NCBI RefSeq assembly: GCF_023159225.1
Contig: NC_063176.1
Coordinates: forward strand, 6,150,963 to 6,214,962
Reading direction: 5' to 3'
From: Perognathus longimembris pacificus
Taxonomy: Eukaryota; Chordata; Mammalia; Rodentia; Heteromyidae
DNA: 64,000 nucleotides
Shown here: one piece after another, positions 23,063-35,150 of the stretch
Position numbering within the stretch: position 1 is the stretch's first letter
How the letters are laid out: the number at the start of each line of letters is the position of its first letter
Position numbers and translations under genes: made by a program
The notes under the pieces: generated by a model
Database searches by the model: none
The model's input: only the letters and a program-made list of their open reading frames with translations
What the model was told of the DNA's origin: nothing

Positions 23063-24066
23063 CTTCTTTCACACTGAAGCCCATGTAACATCTTGTGGGG
23101 AAAAATGAATGTAGTGGTACATAATAAAATGGAATATTCATTCAAAAAACATTTTGTAACTATGTTGTTTTATCTGGAAATCTAGCTTGAATATATTGAA
23201 GATTTAAGGTGACCATCTCAGTTCTGTGATAGAATTTAGGTCTCCAAGTAACCTGAACTTTACATTTTTTTGTGAAAAAAATCTAGAAAATGAAAGCATA
23301 TATGTGAAATTAAGATATTTGAATTTTATACACAAAGAAAAATGATTGGCATGATTAAAGATTAAAGAAAAAAATAGGATGAATTGTTGTCTTCCCCATA
23401 AAGGACAATCAGTTTGTGGTAGATCATAGTAAATGAGTTTTCATTTTCACTGAAGAGTGAATATGATTGAGAGCTATGGGATATTGGACTAGCAGGCAAA
23501 ATTTTTCTATTAGTAATAAATACAGGTAGCAAAAATCATACTGTGCATAAGGAGGAGATGGGTTTCTTTCTCATTCTCGTTTACTTTTAATCGCTTGTGT
23601 GTATCACAATCTGAGGACATTAGGATCACAGCTTGAGCTGGTAAATTCCCCCATGCCTCTTGTTTTCATATTTTTGCCAAAGCTTTTCTAGGCTAGTGGT
23701 CAGCCAAAGAATGTTTTGTGTTCCGTGTTATTTGTCCCTTCTATCTGTCCTACAGCTTGTACTACTTTAGAAAATTGATGTAATCAGTAATTTCCCAAAG
23801 AAGACTTAAATACTACCAAGGCATAACTAAATCTTCATTCCCAGTGAATATAGTTAGTAAACTTAAGTCAAACGAATAATATAAATATAAACACACAAAT
23901 AATATAAATGGCATTTATGCAACGGAAAGTTAGTACTCTATTGAACACTAATCATGGCAATGAAGGCAGAGCCCCAAATATTTTATTTGAAACCCATGAG
24001 GAGGGATTCTGAACCTATTCCCTGTGGCACAGTAAATGGTCTAAATGTAACAAGCCCATTACTTAC
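23063..24066. other. Unassigned AT-rich stretch
   Basis: No gene or clear repeat recognised. Confidence 0.45.
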
Positions 24067-24453
24067 TGCTGTAGGGAGTAGAGCTGGCGCCATCTTGATT
24101 AGGGAAACGTGGTAGCAATTGTTAAAATGAAGTTAAATATTAGGTCAACCTGACCGCAAAGTTCTGCTTCTGTAAACGGCTTGCTTATCTGGTTTGTTGC
24201 TTGCTCTTCCCCCTGCATCCACCCCCTACATCTGTGCTGGCTTTTACCGTTAGAAACCCCAGCTGGAGGACTGTTAGGGGTCGCAGTTTCAGCTCCCTAG
24301 TCTGTGCTGCATCCCTCCCTGACCGGTCAGTTCACTTTTTACTTCCCCAGTCAACCCATCTTTGCTTGATACTGTCTGTCTCTGCATGGTGGACTTTTGA
24401 GGAATGTGAGTTTGAGTCCCACTTGGGGTACCTCCCCCGGGCCCGTAGCAATG
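24067..24453 (+). mobile_element. Possible solo LTR (endogenous retrovirus-derived)
   Basis: It begins near TGTAGGGAGTAGAGCTGGCG and ends near CCCCGGGCCCGTAGCA, giving TG...CA-type ends. GC is raised, with CT-rich segments and CpGs (GACCGGTCAG, CCCCCGGGCCCG), unlike the flanks. No internal retroviral genes adjoin it and no matching TSD was found. The 85-codon frame in it is not a gene. Confidence 0.4.
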
Positions 24454-25506
24454 ACTAGAAGTAGGCTTCTCTTTCTTCTTTTACTTAATTACATTTTTCC
24501 ATTTCAACAGTTCTTTCAAATTATACTATCTGCATGGTGAATACAGTGTTTCCTGCTTCTCACCTAACTACCAAGCCTTTGTAGCAAGATTTTTCAAAAG
24601 CAGCACAATCATTAATGAAGATGTGCATTCTGTGAGTCACTAAACCACATTAAGTTGAGAGCTCATATAAAGAAACCAATTCATAACAATCAAACCATAT
24701 CTCCATTGCTCCAAACAATGGATATTTTGATGTTTTCTAGGGCAATAAGAAAGTCAAGGAATGTGAATTAAAGTAGCTTAGAAGCAAACACAGGCAGTAC
24801 AAATATAGAATAAGTCTACTGCAAATACAATCGAGTAAGTTCAAATGTCTTCATCTCAGATTGTATAACTTTCTAATAGGTCATTTTGTATTAATTCAGC
24901 TTATTAGTACACAAGTGAAGATATTTATTCCTCACTATATTATGATGATATGTTCTATATGACGTTTTGCAATAACATAAACAATAAATTTTATAATCTT
25001 TTATTTCTGTGTAAAATACCCCCATCCTTTTCTTATGTTATACAGTCACAATTATTTTTAAGAACCACTAGTCTGTGAAGAAGTGCTGCCACTTCGAATA
25101 TGCCACAGTTATTTCTTTCCATGTAACATGTACTATGTTGTTTATTTGCATCGTGTTGTTGTTGTTAGGGAGATAAATTGTATAATTGCCCAGATTGATT
25201 TTTGTGGTATCATATGCTATCACTATCATGTGCATTCCATTTTACAAACAATATGATAAGTTTTTTTTCCAATCCAAATCATATCTTTAGACATTTTAGT
25301 TTGAAAATCTGGCATATGAACAAAGATGAGAAGTAAATGAATCTTCCCTCAGCTCCAATGATCATGATGATGTCATTTATGTAATCACTCATCTCCTTCC
25401 TCTCTCAATAGATTTCTTAAATTATTCAATGCTATTATGTTATTAATTTATAGTTCTATATATGTAAGATTAAATATTTGTAAAATGTGTTTTTCTCATT
25501 TTTTAA
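24454..25506. other. Unassigned AT-rich stretch
   Basis: No recognised feature. Confidence 0.45.
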
Positions 25507-25712
25507 GTCCGTGCTCTTACTTGAACTCAGGGTCTTTGAATTAACTCTGCTGTTTTGCTTTCTGGTTGGTATTCTACCATTTAAGCCATGCCTCCAATCC
25601 AGATTTTTGTTAGTTATTTTGGAAATAGTGTCTTATCTTTTCTGAAATAGCTTTGATTCTCCAAGTCTCTACCTACTCAGTAGCTATAACTATATGGAGG
25701 AGTCACCAGTGG
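25507..25712 (-). repeat. SINE, B1-like head with Geo-type tail, antisense, old
   Basis: TTACTTGAACTCAGGGTCTT and CATTTAAGCCATGCCTCCA are the reversed Geo half. CTACCTACTCAGTAGCTATA and GAGGAGTCACCAGTGG are the reversed B1-like head. Heavily diverged. Confidence 0.7.
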
Positions 25713-27613
25713 TCCCTCTAAAGTATATCTTTAAGGTATTTAATTTATGATCATATTATATTGTCACAATTGTTGCACGAGTCTGTCCGCAAGGTTTTCC
25801 AACTTCTATTCATGTATAAAGATACTTATATGATAATTATTTTTAACTTAAATATTATATTTATGAAACTGGATTAAAGGAAAATAATTGTGAAAATAGC
25901 TATCTGTTAAGTTTCAACTCATGAAGACTAAGGAGTTTGTAAATACTGTTTTTATGTTTAAATGTATTTTAGCAGCATTCTAGATATAAACTGTTTCATA
26001 AAATGTCAACTATGACTGAGGTGCCATATCTTCACAATGATATACTTCAATGATGATATACAATCTCACTTTTCTCTACTACATAAGTTATGATAGGGAA
26101 CTGTGTGTATAGTAACATGTTTGGAATAAATGGAATAAACTGTGATCTCCAAGGGTACATTTACTGGTTAAACAATACTTTTCTGTGTTTGACATTCACT
26201 TAAAAGTGCCAAGTGATTTTCTCATAAAAATCTGTTACCAATATTTTACAATCTACTGAGAATAGAACTAAAAATTAACCAAAGTCTACAGAGAGAGACA
26301 TATAAAGAATAATAAATAGGCAATAAAACTAGTCACACTCCTATTAGGCCTGGTACACACGTAAAAACTGCAACTATGTGCCTACAAATTGTCTTAGAGT
26401 GTGTATCTCAAAGCAGCAACTATTTTCTCAGCTGACACCTCATCCATCCCAAAACTTCTCTCATTTTCTGTACTTCAGGGACTAAGTACCAGAATGTTGA
26501 TGATTCCATTTACAGGCACTCTTGACATCTCATCTACCAGACTCATCTGTAAAATATTTGAAAATTCACAATATAACACTGTACATTGGAAGCTTTCCAA
26601 ATATCTGTTCTTTCACCTATCCAAAACACAGTTATGTAAGTGACAGCATTTGCTTCCTTCTTCCAATGCCCTAACTAGCTCAGCAGCTGGTCTCGGGGTG
26701 TAAGAACTCATCCACTGGCTTTGCAGTGCTCCAGGATCCAGATATGAAAGTTGATTAGGGGCTACCTTTTGGAGCAGAAACCCCAAAGCTCTAGACAGGC
26801 AATTATACCAGCATTTTCCATTTGATTAGTCTTTCTGGGTAGGGAAAATTGGAGCACAGTTGTGGTGGAAATTTTACAGCTGCCTTAGGTACTTTGAGAA
26901 AGATGCCCAAGTCACAATCAGCATATTTATTCATTTCTTCCAACCATATAATATGTTTAGAATCAATCAGATTTTGCTTACAACACTGTAAGTGACTTTT
27001 CTATAACTATGCTCGACTGACGTGCTTCCCAGTTATACACCAGCATCTAGTAGTCAGCCCTCTCCTATCTGTTTCTGCTAATTTAACAACTTAAGATATA
27101 TTATCTGAGTGGAACCATGCACTAATTGTCTTTCTGTCAACAATGACATTTCGTAAATGTCATTATTTAGCAAACTATTTCCTTTTGCTAGTTTGTCATT
27201 CAATATTAAAAATGCATTGTGTGTATTTTCATTAGGAAAGGTTTTAGTTTCAATCTTGATTTGTCTTTGGGTCAGTTATTGTTTAAACTTAACCTTCCTG
27301 AGACTTGGATTTGAGAATCAAATGATAAGGTGATGATAGCCTTTGTTCCAATGAATTTCATAATGGATTTCTCATTGGTGAAGTCCATTGTGAAGGCCAT
27401 CAATAAAGAATGATGGTGTACCAACTTAACCTCCAATGACACATGTTTGAGGTTGCCATTTTCTCTCTAAATTTAGTGGAATGACAAATGGACATAATCA
27501 TTTTTGATCTCTTAAAGTAGGCCTGCTTTCAACAACTATTCTATCGCAATGTCTACTTTCTTCTTACAAAGAAAAAATATGAATTATGATCATGTCAGTA
27601 GTTGTATTAAATA
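25713..27613. other. Unassigned stretch of 1.9 kb
   Basis: AT-rich with a slightly more balanced patch at 26640-26900. No gene, RNA or definite repeat recognised. The 80-codon frame at 26401-26643 is unsupported. Confidence 0.45.
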
Positions 27614-27626
27614 ACATAATAGTTTT

Positions 27627-27821
27627 TCTTAATCCAATTTTATTGACAAAATGTTGTGCAAAAGGGGTACAGTTACATACTATGGCAGTGAATATATTTC
27701 TTGTGATACTTTACACCCTCATTTTTCTACTGTTGATGTTATGTTTAAAGTTCTAGGTGAATTTCCTGTGGTGTACCCTACGTGGTTACTGTATATGATT
27801 TTGGTACACTGGATATTGTAT
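27627..27821 (-). mobile_element. L1 3'UTR fragment, antisense, with TSD
   Basis: TTTATTGACAAAATGTTGTG, AAAAGGGGTACAGTTACATA and GTGAATATATTTCTTGTGAT correspond to the end of the L1 3'UTR seen in other copies. A 13-bp direct repeat ACATAATAGTTTT flanks it (27614-27626 and 27822-27834) and marks the insertion. Diverged internally. Confidence 0.8.
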
Positions 27822-27834
27822 ACATAATAGTTTT

Positions 27835-28919
27835 AGGATGAATTTAATAGAACACTAAACTCATTGTGTGATTAGAAATGTTTACCATTTAAATGTGGAT
27901 GTTATTTACAAAAATAAATGAAACAGTACAAAAAATACGAATGAAATTCTCTAAATTTCAACAACGACTACACATGCAGTGAATAACAACATGAGAAAAT
28001 TGAGTGTATGCTGAACAGATCAACACCCTAGAAGGAAGAAACTGACTGAAATTATTCTGATTACTGGGCAAAAGTTTACTTATCCAAACAAGAAGTGGGC
28101 AGAGGAAGTGAGGGTAGTTATAATGGGCAAGAAAAAAGGAAGATATTGGAATATTTTTATAAAAGTTTATAAAAATATGTATCTTCAAACATACTATTTT
28201 ATCTGATCCTACAAAATCTATAAACATACTAAGCGGACAATAGAATTTTCAGCATTAAGCAGCATGAGGTTCATTAAGAATAGATGTGCTACAGAAGCTT
28301 AATCGCTTCTTTTGATTCATTGTTAATTACAAAATTAGAGCATGCTGTGAATAGGCTCTATCTTCAATATTTGGGCTTTAGAAAGTACTTCAATTACCAT
28401 TTTGAAAGTATACTTTTCCATTGTAACTTGCAATACACTATTGTTACAATGCATGTTTGAAACTAGATATTATTTATTAATCTCATCTCCTGAGGATCAA
28501 GTTAGATGAAGGTTAAATAATCTTTTATGAGGCCCAACACCATTGGAGAGAAATTAACAATATTCTATATCCATCACAGGAACTTTATCCATTACATTAT
28601 GGTGTATTCAACTAATTTTCAAAAATTTCATTTCAATTGATTCTGTATGTTTGAAAATCAGCAAAAGGATAGCCTTCATCAAATGGTATTAGAATAACTA
28701 TATAGCTATGCACAGAAGACTGAAACTAGATCTTTATTTCTCTCCCTATACCAATGTTAATTATAAGTAGAACAAAGATCATACAGCCTTATGTAAATGT
28801 TTGAATAAAACTGTTATAGAAAAGAATAGAAAAAAAAAAAGACTAGAAGGCATTGGTATAGTCAATAACAGACTGGATCGGCCTCCAGTAGCTCAGCAAA
28901 AAGGAGAAAAGGGTTAAGA
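27835..28919. other. Unassigned AT-rich stretch
   Basis: No recognised feature. An A-run at 28829-28840 might be the tail of an unrecognised retrocopy. Confidence 0.4.
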
Positions 28920-29097
28920 AATGTGATTGTCAAAATTCATATGAAACAGTAAAATACCTCCAACAGCCAATCCTTCACAGTATGGGAGGAAGAACAACAC
29001 CAAACTTCAAACTCTATTAAAAAGCCATAGTAACAAAAACATATTGGTACTGGTATAAGAATAGGCCCGAGGAACAATGGAACAGAAGATCCAGAAA
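28920..29097 (+). mobile_element. L1 ORF2 fragment, sense
   Basis: GTCAAAATTCATATGAAACA, then ACACCAAACTTCAAACTCTA, then AAAGCCATAGTAACAAAAAC, then TATTGGTACTGGTATAAGAA and GGAACAATGGAACAGAAGAT follow the L1 ORF2 order, giving the peptide words KAIVTK and YWYWYKN. It ends abruptly in the polypurine tract. Confidence 0.82.
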
Positions 29098-29265
29098 GAG
29101 GAGGAGGAGGAGGAGGAAGAAAAAAAAGAAAAGGCAAAAGTGAAGAAGAGAGAGAAGGGAGAAGACAGAGGGAAGAGGGTGAGGAAGAGGAGGAAGAGGA
29201 GAAAGAGGAGAAAGAGGAGGAGGAAGAGGAGGAGGAGGAGGACGATGACGACGAAGAAGAAGAAA
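29098..29265. repeat. GGA/GAA polypurine tract
   Basis: About 170 bases, purine on the plus strand, ending in GAC/GAT/GAA triplets. The 76-codon Lys/Glu/Arg frame over it is an artefact. Confidence 0.95.
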
Positions 29266-29793
29266 ATTTTTAATTTCTTTAATAAGCAGAATATAAATTC
29301 TGATTAAAATACTTTCAAATTTCTAAGTTCAAAGGTCTCTAGTTGTTTCCTCCTATTCAATGCACACTGTTTTCATTATAAAACCTCATCCTACATCTCC
29401 AAAATCATGTCATATCATCTCCTTCTGTTTTTTTTCATATTCAGCCACTAGAATCTGCATCATCTCATCGAACTCTGCTAATATATTTGTTCATAGAGAA
29501 CTTTCCTGAGTATTGATCCTATAATAGCACTATCATTGCCTGTCACTTGGTTTTCCCATTAGAATAACCCATGAATATTCATTTAATGAGTGTTCCAGTT
29601 CTCATTTTATTCAGCTCTAGAGTGTATATTACAATAAGTGATTTCCCAAGTTCCTGTTATTCATTCATTATTATAAAAATAAAATGACTCCCATTTACAG
29701 AATGCTATTGCATGCCATGAACATCCATATTTAATGCTTCCAGCAAATTTGTAAGCAATATTAATTTTCTCCATTTTATATAAGAACAACTAG
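29266..29793. other. Unassigned AT-rich stretch
   Basis: No recognised feature. Confidence 0.45.
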
Positions 29794-30041
29794 TTGGGCG
29801 CTGGTAGTTCACATCTTAATCCTAGCTGCTCAGGAGGTTGAAATCTGAGTGCCATATTTCCACACCAACTAAGGAGAGGATAGCCTATGAGACTCATCTC
29901 CACTAAACTACCAAAATTATCTGTAAGCTGAGCTGTAGATGAAGTGACTGAGTGCCACCCTTGAGCAAAAGAAACTCAGGGACAGGGCCTAGGTCCTGAA
30001 TTGAAGCCCCAGGACCTGCACAAAAAAAAGGGGGGGGGGGG
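29794..30041 (+). repeat. SINE, B1-like head with Geo-type tail, sense, with G-run
   Basis: GGGCGCTGGTAGTTCACATC, AATCCTAGCTGCTCAGGAGG, then GCCACCCTTGAGCAAAAGAA and TGAAGCCCCAGGACCTGCAC. The A-tail is followed by 12 consecutive G (about 30030-30041), an unusual tail end. Confidence 0.88.
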
Positions 30042-31964
30042 AAGCTAAAGATTAAGAGACAGAAGTGCATGTCTCTGCATCACACAGTAGCAGAACTAGA
30101 ATTCAAATCCAGCTTAACTACCAAATTAATGAACTTGATGCTTCTGGGTGGGGGTGGGGGCAGTTAGCATGTAGTATTTCAAAAGACTCATGTGTACTCA
30201 AGTAGTATTAACTTCGCCAAAGCTAGCCAGTCAGTGTGCATCTTGTGGTTTATGGTAATATATACGGGCCTCCTTCCCTGTTAATAAGCACTAATCTAAG
30301 CACAGATAAACTTATAGGAAATTTTGGAAAAAAATCACTAAAAGAAGAAAATGTCACAACTCTTCTGTTTCTGGATAGCTGTTTAACTTGTCAACAGTTT
30401 ACGGCTGACACACATAGTAAGCAGTTATGTACTTGAGCTAACGCAGCTAACTGAATACCAATGATGATTTTTTTTTTACTGCAGATGTTAGAAGCAAACC
30501 ATTTCTAACAGATGCATAATCTGATAAAATATGCAATGCCATGATATTGTCAAAACCTATTAATCACTCTTTCAGGACATGTTCCTGTAGGCTTCCCTGA
30601 CAGCTGGGAGACTGGAACGTCTCTGTGGAGGCAGATATTCTTGCTCATCTTCACCACCCAAAGAATCCTAAAGGGAAACTGAGCCGCATTAGGCAAGAGT
30701 ACAGAGAGCCTACCACGTTGGGTGATGATTTTCCCCATCATTAGAGAAAATAAATACATAATTTTTGTTCCAAGAGTATTCATGTTACCTACACTTATTA
30801 GCTTCTTACCCCTGAAGTGCAGGCGTTGCTTTCTGTCAAAGTAGAAGTCATTCAAAAGTGCAAAATTGAAGATACCTTTAGCTTGCATATATTAGGTTGA
30901 AGTCCCATGACTGATGATTGTACAATATGTGTTTATAGTTGAAGAGGAGCAAAGTGTCTTTTCCCACTGAGAATGCTAACAAGTATTGATTTCTCAGCCA
31001 CCAATACACACAGGGATTGCAATTTATATCAGAAAAGATAGCACCTTAATTTCATCATCATCAGACCTTACATCTTATTCGTGTCCTTGGTTCACCCTTA
31101 TAGTTGAAATTCTTAACAATACTAATGATCTTCTGTAAAACTACACTCCAGCAACTGTTTGCCAATGTGTGATCCAAATGTTCTCACATTGAAGGAATTC
31201 TGAGTCCCAGAATTTTTACACCGTCGCTGCAAATAAATGAGCCAATTATCATTAAAATGCCATCTTGTTTCCAAGTGTCCCGTACTCACTTAAGAAAGAC
31301 AATATGTTACAGATGATGCACATTTTCAAAGTTTGGGCTATTCAATCAGTATGAAATGAAGAAACATTAGGGTAGTTTGAACTAACCAGAGAAGTTGTAC
31401 AGAAATACACTTCATTTCTCAAACTATCAGAGTTCCAAGTCTCTTAAAGGCAAGCAGTTGCTCCTTTTTATTTCTTTTTCTGAGGATGTGTTACAGGTCA
31501 TGATGCTCTTCTGCAAAGGTTCTTGAAATTGGGTTGATTTTGTTGAGTTTTCCTCATTAATATGAAGTATCACTAAGGACTAAAAGCGACTGCTGTAGTG
31601 GTGAAATCCACATCAAGGCAACCTGCTGATCCACAGTGTGTAACTTCACTTATTTCTCCATGACTGCTGATGGCAGGAGAGAAACTTTCAACTTCACACA
31701 TTCACATTCCTCAAGATTGATATACCAGAAGTAGATATTATGACTTAGCAAGAAATTTACTACTACAAATAAGGGTTTCTAAGTTGGCCATGATGCTGGG
31801 TTTGAGAATACAGAAGCAAGAGTCCCTCAAAGAATTTGAGGTCGAAGGCCACTTCAAAGATTCAGCTGCGGACTGTGGATTTGTTGAGATTTACTCATTG
31901 CTGGTCCTCGGAATCCATTTTGAGTGCCCAAAAGCAATTCCATTCCATTTTAATTTATTTTTTG
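30042..31964. other. Unassigned stretch of 1.9 kb
   Basis: No gene or clear repeat. The 112-codon minus frame at 30550-30888 and 67-codon plus frame at 31784-31987 show no recognised domain. Complexity is ordinary and the sequence may be unique. Confidence 0.45.
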
Positions 31965-31975
31965 GCAGTATTCTG

Positions 31976-32204
31976 TCTTGGGCCTGAGTGCGTTCCCTGA
32001 GCTTCTGTTTTGTTTGTTTGGTTGGTTGGTTTTTCTCCAGGCTAGTGATCTATCTCTTGACCACAGCACCACTTCTAGATTTTTCTTTGATTGATTGGAG
32101 ATAAGAGGCTCACAGACTTCCCTGCCTGGGCTGGTTTTACTGGAGATCCTCAGGTCTCAGCCTCTTCCATAGCTAGGATTACAGGCATGAGCCTCCAGCA
32201 CCCA
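31976..32204 (-). repeat. SINE, B1-like head with Geo-type tail, antisense, with TSD
   Basis: The reversed Geo half (GGGCCTGAGTGCGTTCCCTG, TTGACCACAGCACCACTTCT) then the reversed B1-like head (CCTGCCTGGGCTGGTTTTAC, AGCTAGGATTACAGGCATGA). GCAGTATTCTG (31965-31975) and GCAGTACTCTG (32205-32215) are a likely TSD. A TTTG/GGTT expansion lies in the middle at about 32008-32030. Confidence 0.88.
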
Positions 32205-32215
32205 GCAGTACTCTG

Positions 32216-34449
32216 ATTTTTGCTTCTTCTAAGATTGCTGACTATTTTGTGGAATTCTGTTAGTAACTTTATTTGCCTTAGCTTCCCCTTTAATGTCAAT
32301 AAATTTTCTAATTTAACCATTAAAAAAAAGAATTGGAGGTTGAGGACAAATTTAACACTTTTATTTCTTGAACTGCTCAAATTGAGAAGTCCTACTCATT
32401 ATAGACAAAGGGCAGGAATACCTATGTTTCAAAAAAAATTTTCAGAGAGTATTCTTGCTTTTGACAAAGTTTAATGAATATTCACAGATTTATCTACAGA
32501 TTTATCTGTCATATGTTAATTCTGCATGCCAATGTTTTTTCTGATGACACTTCCATAGTAAATATTATAAACATCTTCATAGTTACTAGGTTGCTAAAAC
32601 TGAGAATGTAAAAACACAAGCATTCCTCCAGGTTCTTTACTCTTTGCTGTATTTTAAATCCTACTCTTACTTTGTACAAAAGTATAAGAATCTGTTCATC
32701 TAAGGCAGGAATTTTTTTGAAAAGCAGTTAATCCTATATCAGTATGGAGAACTCTATGAAGTTAAATGTGATGATAATACATGCATATATATATATATAT
32801 GTTAGTGTCTTGTTTGACGTTTTAGTGGCTTTTGTCTGAGGTATTTTGATCTTTCATATTTCAGAATTTTTATCTTCTAAAAATTGAAGGAGAGATTAGC
32901 TAAATAATATTAAAAATGAAAATAATATGAAATGAAGCAAAATTACCTGATTATTTTTCTATTTTAAAATTGGAATATACTTCCTAATGTTTGAGTAAAA
33001 TTTGAAATGAATATTTTAAAACACATTCCAACTCAGGGAAAAATGTATAAATCACTTAAATTTATGTAGCCACATATGCTGAAATAAAACAACACAATTT
33101 AAATCAAGTGGAACTATTCTGTGTTTTTTGTTTATTTGTTAAAATGCATGACTACTTAGTAGCAAGACTAGGGCTACATTCATGGGCAAGCCTGCTAGAA
33201 TGAAGAAAATCTATTTTCAATTGTGATCATCAAAAAAAATATGTGATAGAGTACTAGGACAATATTAAATCATTGCTTTTATCTAAACAAAGTATAGACA
33301 TATTTTAAAGTGCTAAATGGTATATCAAGACTATTCCCAAGCTGCCCACTGTCAAGTCTTAATCTTGAAAATCTTCTGCCTCTAGCTACTCTTATGATGC
33401 ATTCTGATTCTTAATTCTTTATTCTAAACAATATTTGTGACTCTTATCTTTTCTGTTTAGATGCCATTTTCTATTTCCTATAATAGAAGTTGATTATCTT
33501 AATTTGTTATAGCTTTTTTTCTATCAAAAGCATATTCCCAGTAACCATCTGTATCACAGCATATTCTCGGGCTCTCAGCCTTCTCTCCGCCTCTCCATGT
33601 CATATTTCCCACATACAAAGTACAACTTGCATACTATGCATGTGGTGCAAAGAAACTATGCGGTATGCTGTAGGTTGTATACACAGTCACATTACATTCC
33701 CTGAACGCCTCTTGTTGCTCTTTAATTTTTAATTCCTCAGAGAGTTAATATCAACTTCTTCAAACACTATGACATGGTTGTGATCACTCCTACAGTGTCT
33801 TTTATGCTCAGTATTTGATCATTTCTTTCTATATTCTTACACATAATCCAGTCAAATATCTTAGCTGGCTCTGTATGTCTCAGAATTTAAATGAACCCAT
33901 AGAATACCTTTCCTGGTAAAAGTGCTTTGTATACCCAGAGCTTTTAGTCACACCAGAATTTAGGCTGACTGTGAAACCTGGTAAAGGATGTTAGCCATGA
34001 CTTATTAACTTCACATATCAATAACTAGTGGGGATGAAACTAAATATTGTCAGCCTTATGGGTACTCTAGGCACTTGTGAGTAATTCTTACTAAAAGTCC
34101 ATGATATCAAGATTCAGACAGGCTCCTCGTTAGAAATATTCCATACAGGATGTCACATATCATTGCTTGAATGATTAAACGCTGTCCACTGAGAGATAAA
34201 ATTGATATCTTGTGTCTTGTCTCTCTTGGAATGTGTCCTCTGCACCTTATACTTGAATCTGTAGCTATCTGACATAATAAGGCATAATTAATAGTATTAG
34301 ACTATAAAATTCTGAGTGTTCTAGAAGAACATTGGATGGAAGAGTGGCATTCTGGATGTGCAACACATATTTTGACAAAATATTATTCAGAGGGACCATC
34401 CAAAAAGGGCTGAAAATCTGTTTAAATAATGTTTAAAATAATAATAAAA
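32216..34449. other. Unassigned stretch of 2.2 kb
   Basis: AT-rich. It holds a short (AT)n at 32781-32800 and nothing else I recognise. Confidence 0.45.
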
Positions 34450-34630
34450 GGGCTAGCAGTGTGGCTTAGTGGTAGAGACCTTACCTAGCAAGCCTGGGTT
34501 CAATTCATCAGCATTACATAAACAGAAAAAGCCAGAAGTGACACTGTGGCTCAAGTGGTAGAATGCTAGCCTTGAGCAAAAAGAAGTCAAGGAGAGTGCT
34601 CAGGCCCTGAGTCCAAGCCCCAGGAGTGAC
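34450..34630 (+). repeat. IDL-Geo SINE, sense, older copy
   Basis: GGGCTAGCAGTGTGGCTTAG, GTTCAATTCATCAGCATTAC (IDL half), then GCCAGAAGTGACACTGTGGC, AAGTGGTAGAATGCTAGCC and CCTGAGTCCAAGCCCCAGGA (Geo half). It has the GCAAAAAGAAG variant, so it belongs to the older subfamily. Confidence 0.92.
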
Positions 34631-34657
34631 AACAACAACAACAACAATAATAATAAA
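34631..34657 (+). repeat. (AAC)n/(AAT)n tail microsatellite
   Basis: ACA triplets pass into ATA triplets directly after the SINE end. The A-tail has turned into a triplet repeat. Confidence 0.9.
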
Positions 34658-34944
34658 TACTAAAGTAACCAGGGACATTATGCAAAACCCTAAGCTTATA
34701 AAACCACTGAACTAGAATACTTATTCACCAGCAATTTCTAGAGATGGATTGTGCAGTATCCCTGCTTCCTATCTTATTGGCTAAATCTAGTCGATTTAAC
34801 TAATTGTCGTCAACAACAATAACAAAGCAAATCAGAAAGATGAACAGCGATTGCAATTATGATGAAAATGCAATATGTGCATGTTTGGAAATATATCACA
34901 ATGATACTCTTTTGAACGATTAATATACACTAAAATGTATATAC
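34658..34944. other. Unassigned stretch
   Basis: No recognised feature. Confidence 0.45.
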
Positions 34945-35150
34945 AGCCAGGTGCCAGTGGCTCACACCTGTAATCCTAGATATTCAGGAGACTGAGATCT
35001 GAAGATCACAGCCCACACAGAAATGTCTGGGAGATTCTTATTTCCAATAAACTACAAAGAAACCAAAAAGAGATAGAGTGCTAGCCTTGATCAAAAGAAG
35101 CTCATAGGAAGTTCCTAGGCCCAGAGTTCAAGCCCCAATTCTCCCAAAAA
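34945..35150 (+). repeat. SINE, B1-like head with Geo-type tail, sense
   Basis: GCCAGGTGCCAGTGGCTCAC, ACCTGTAATCCTAGATATTC, GAGATCTGAAGATCACAGCC, then the Geo half with GAGTGCTAGCCTTGATC and the B-box-like GAGTTCAAGCCCC. A clear full-length copy of the B1-Geo type. Confidence 0.92.
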
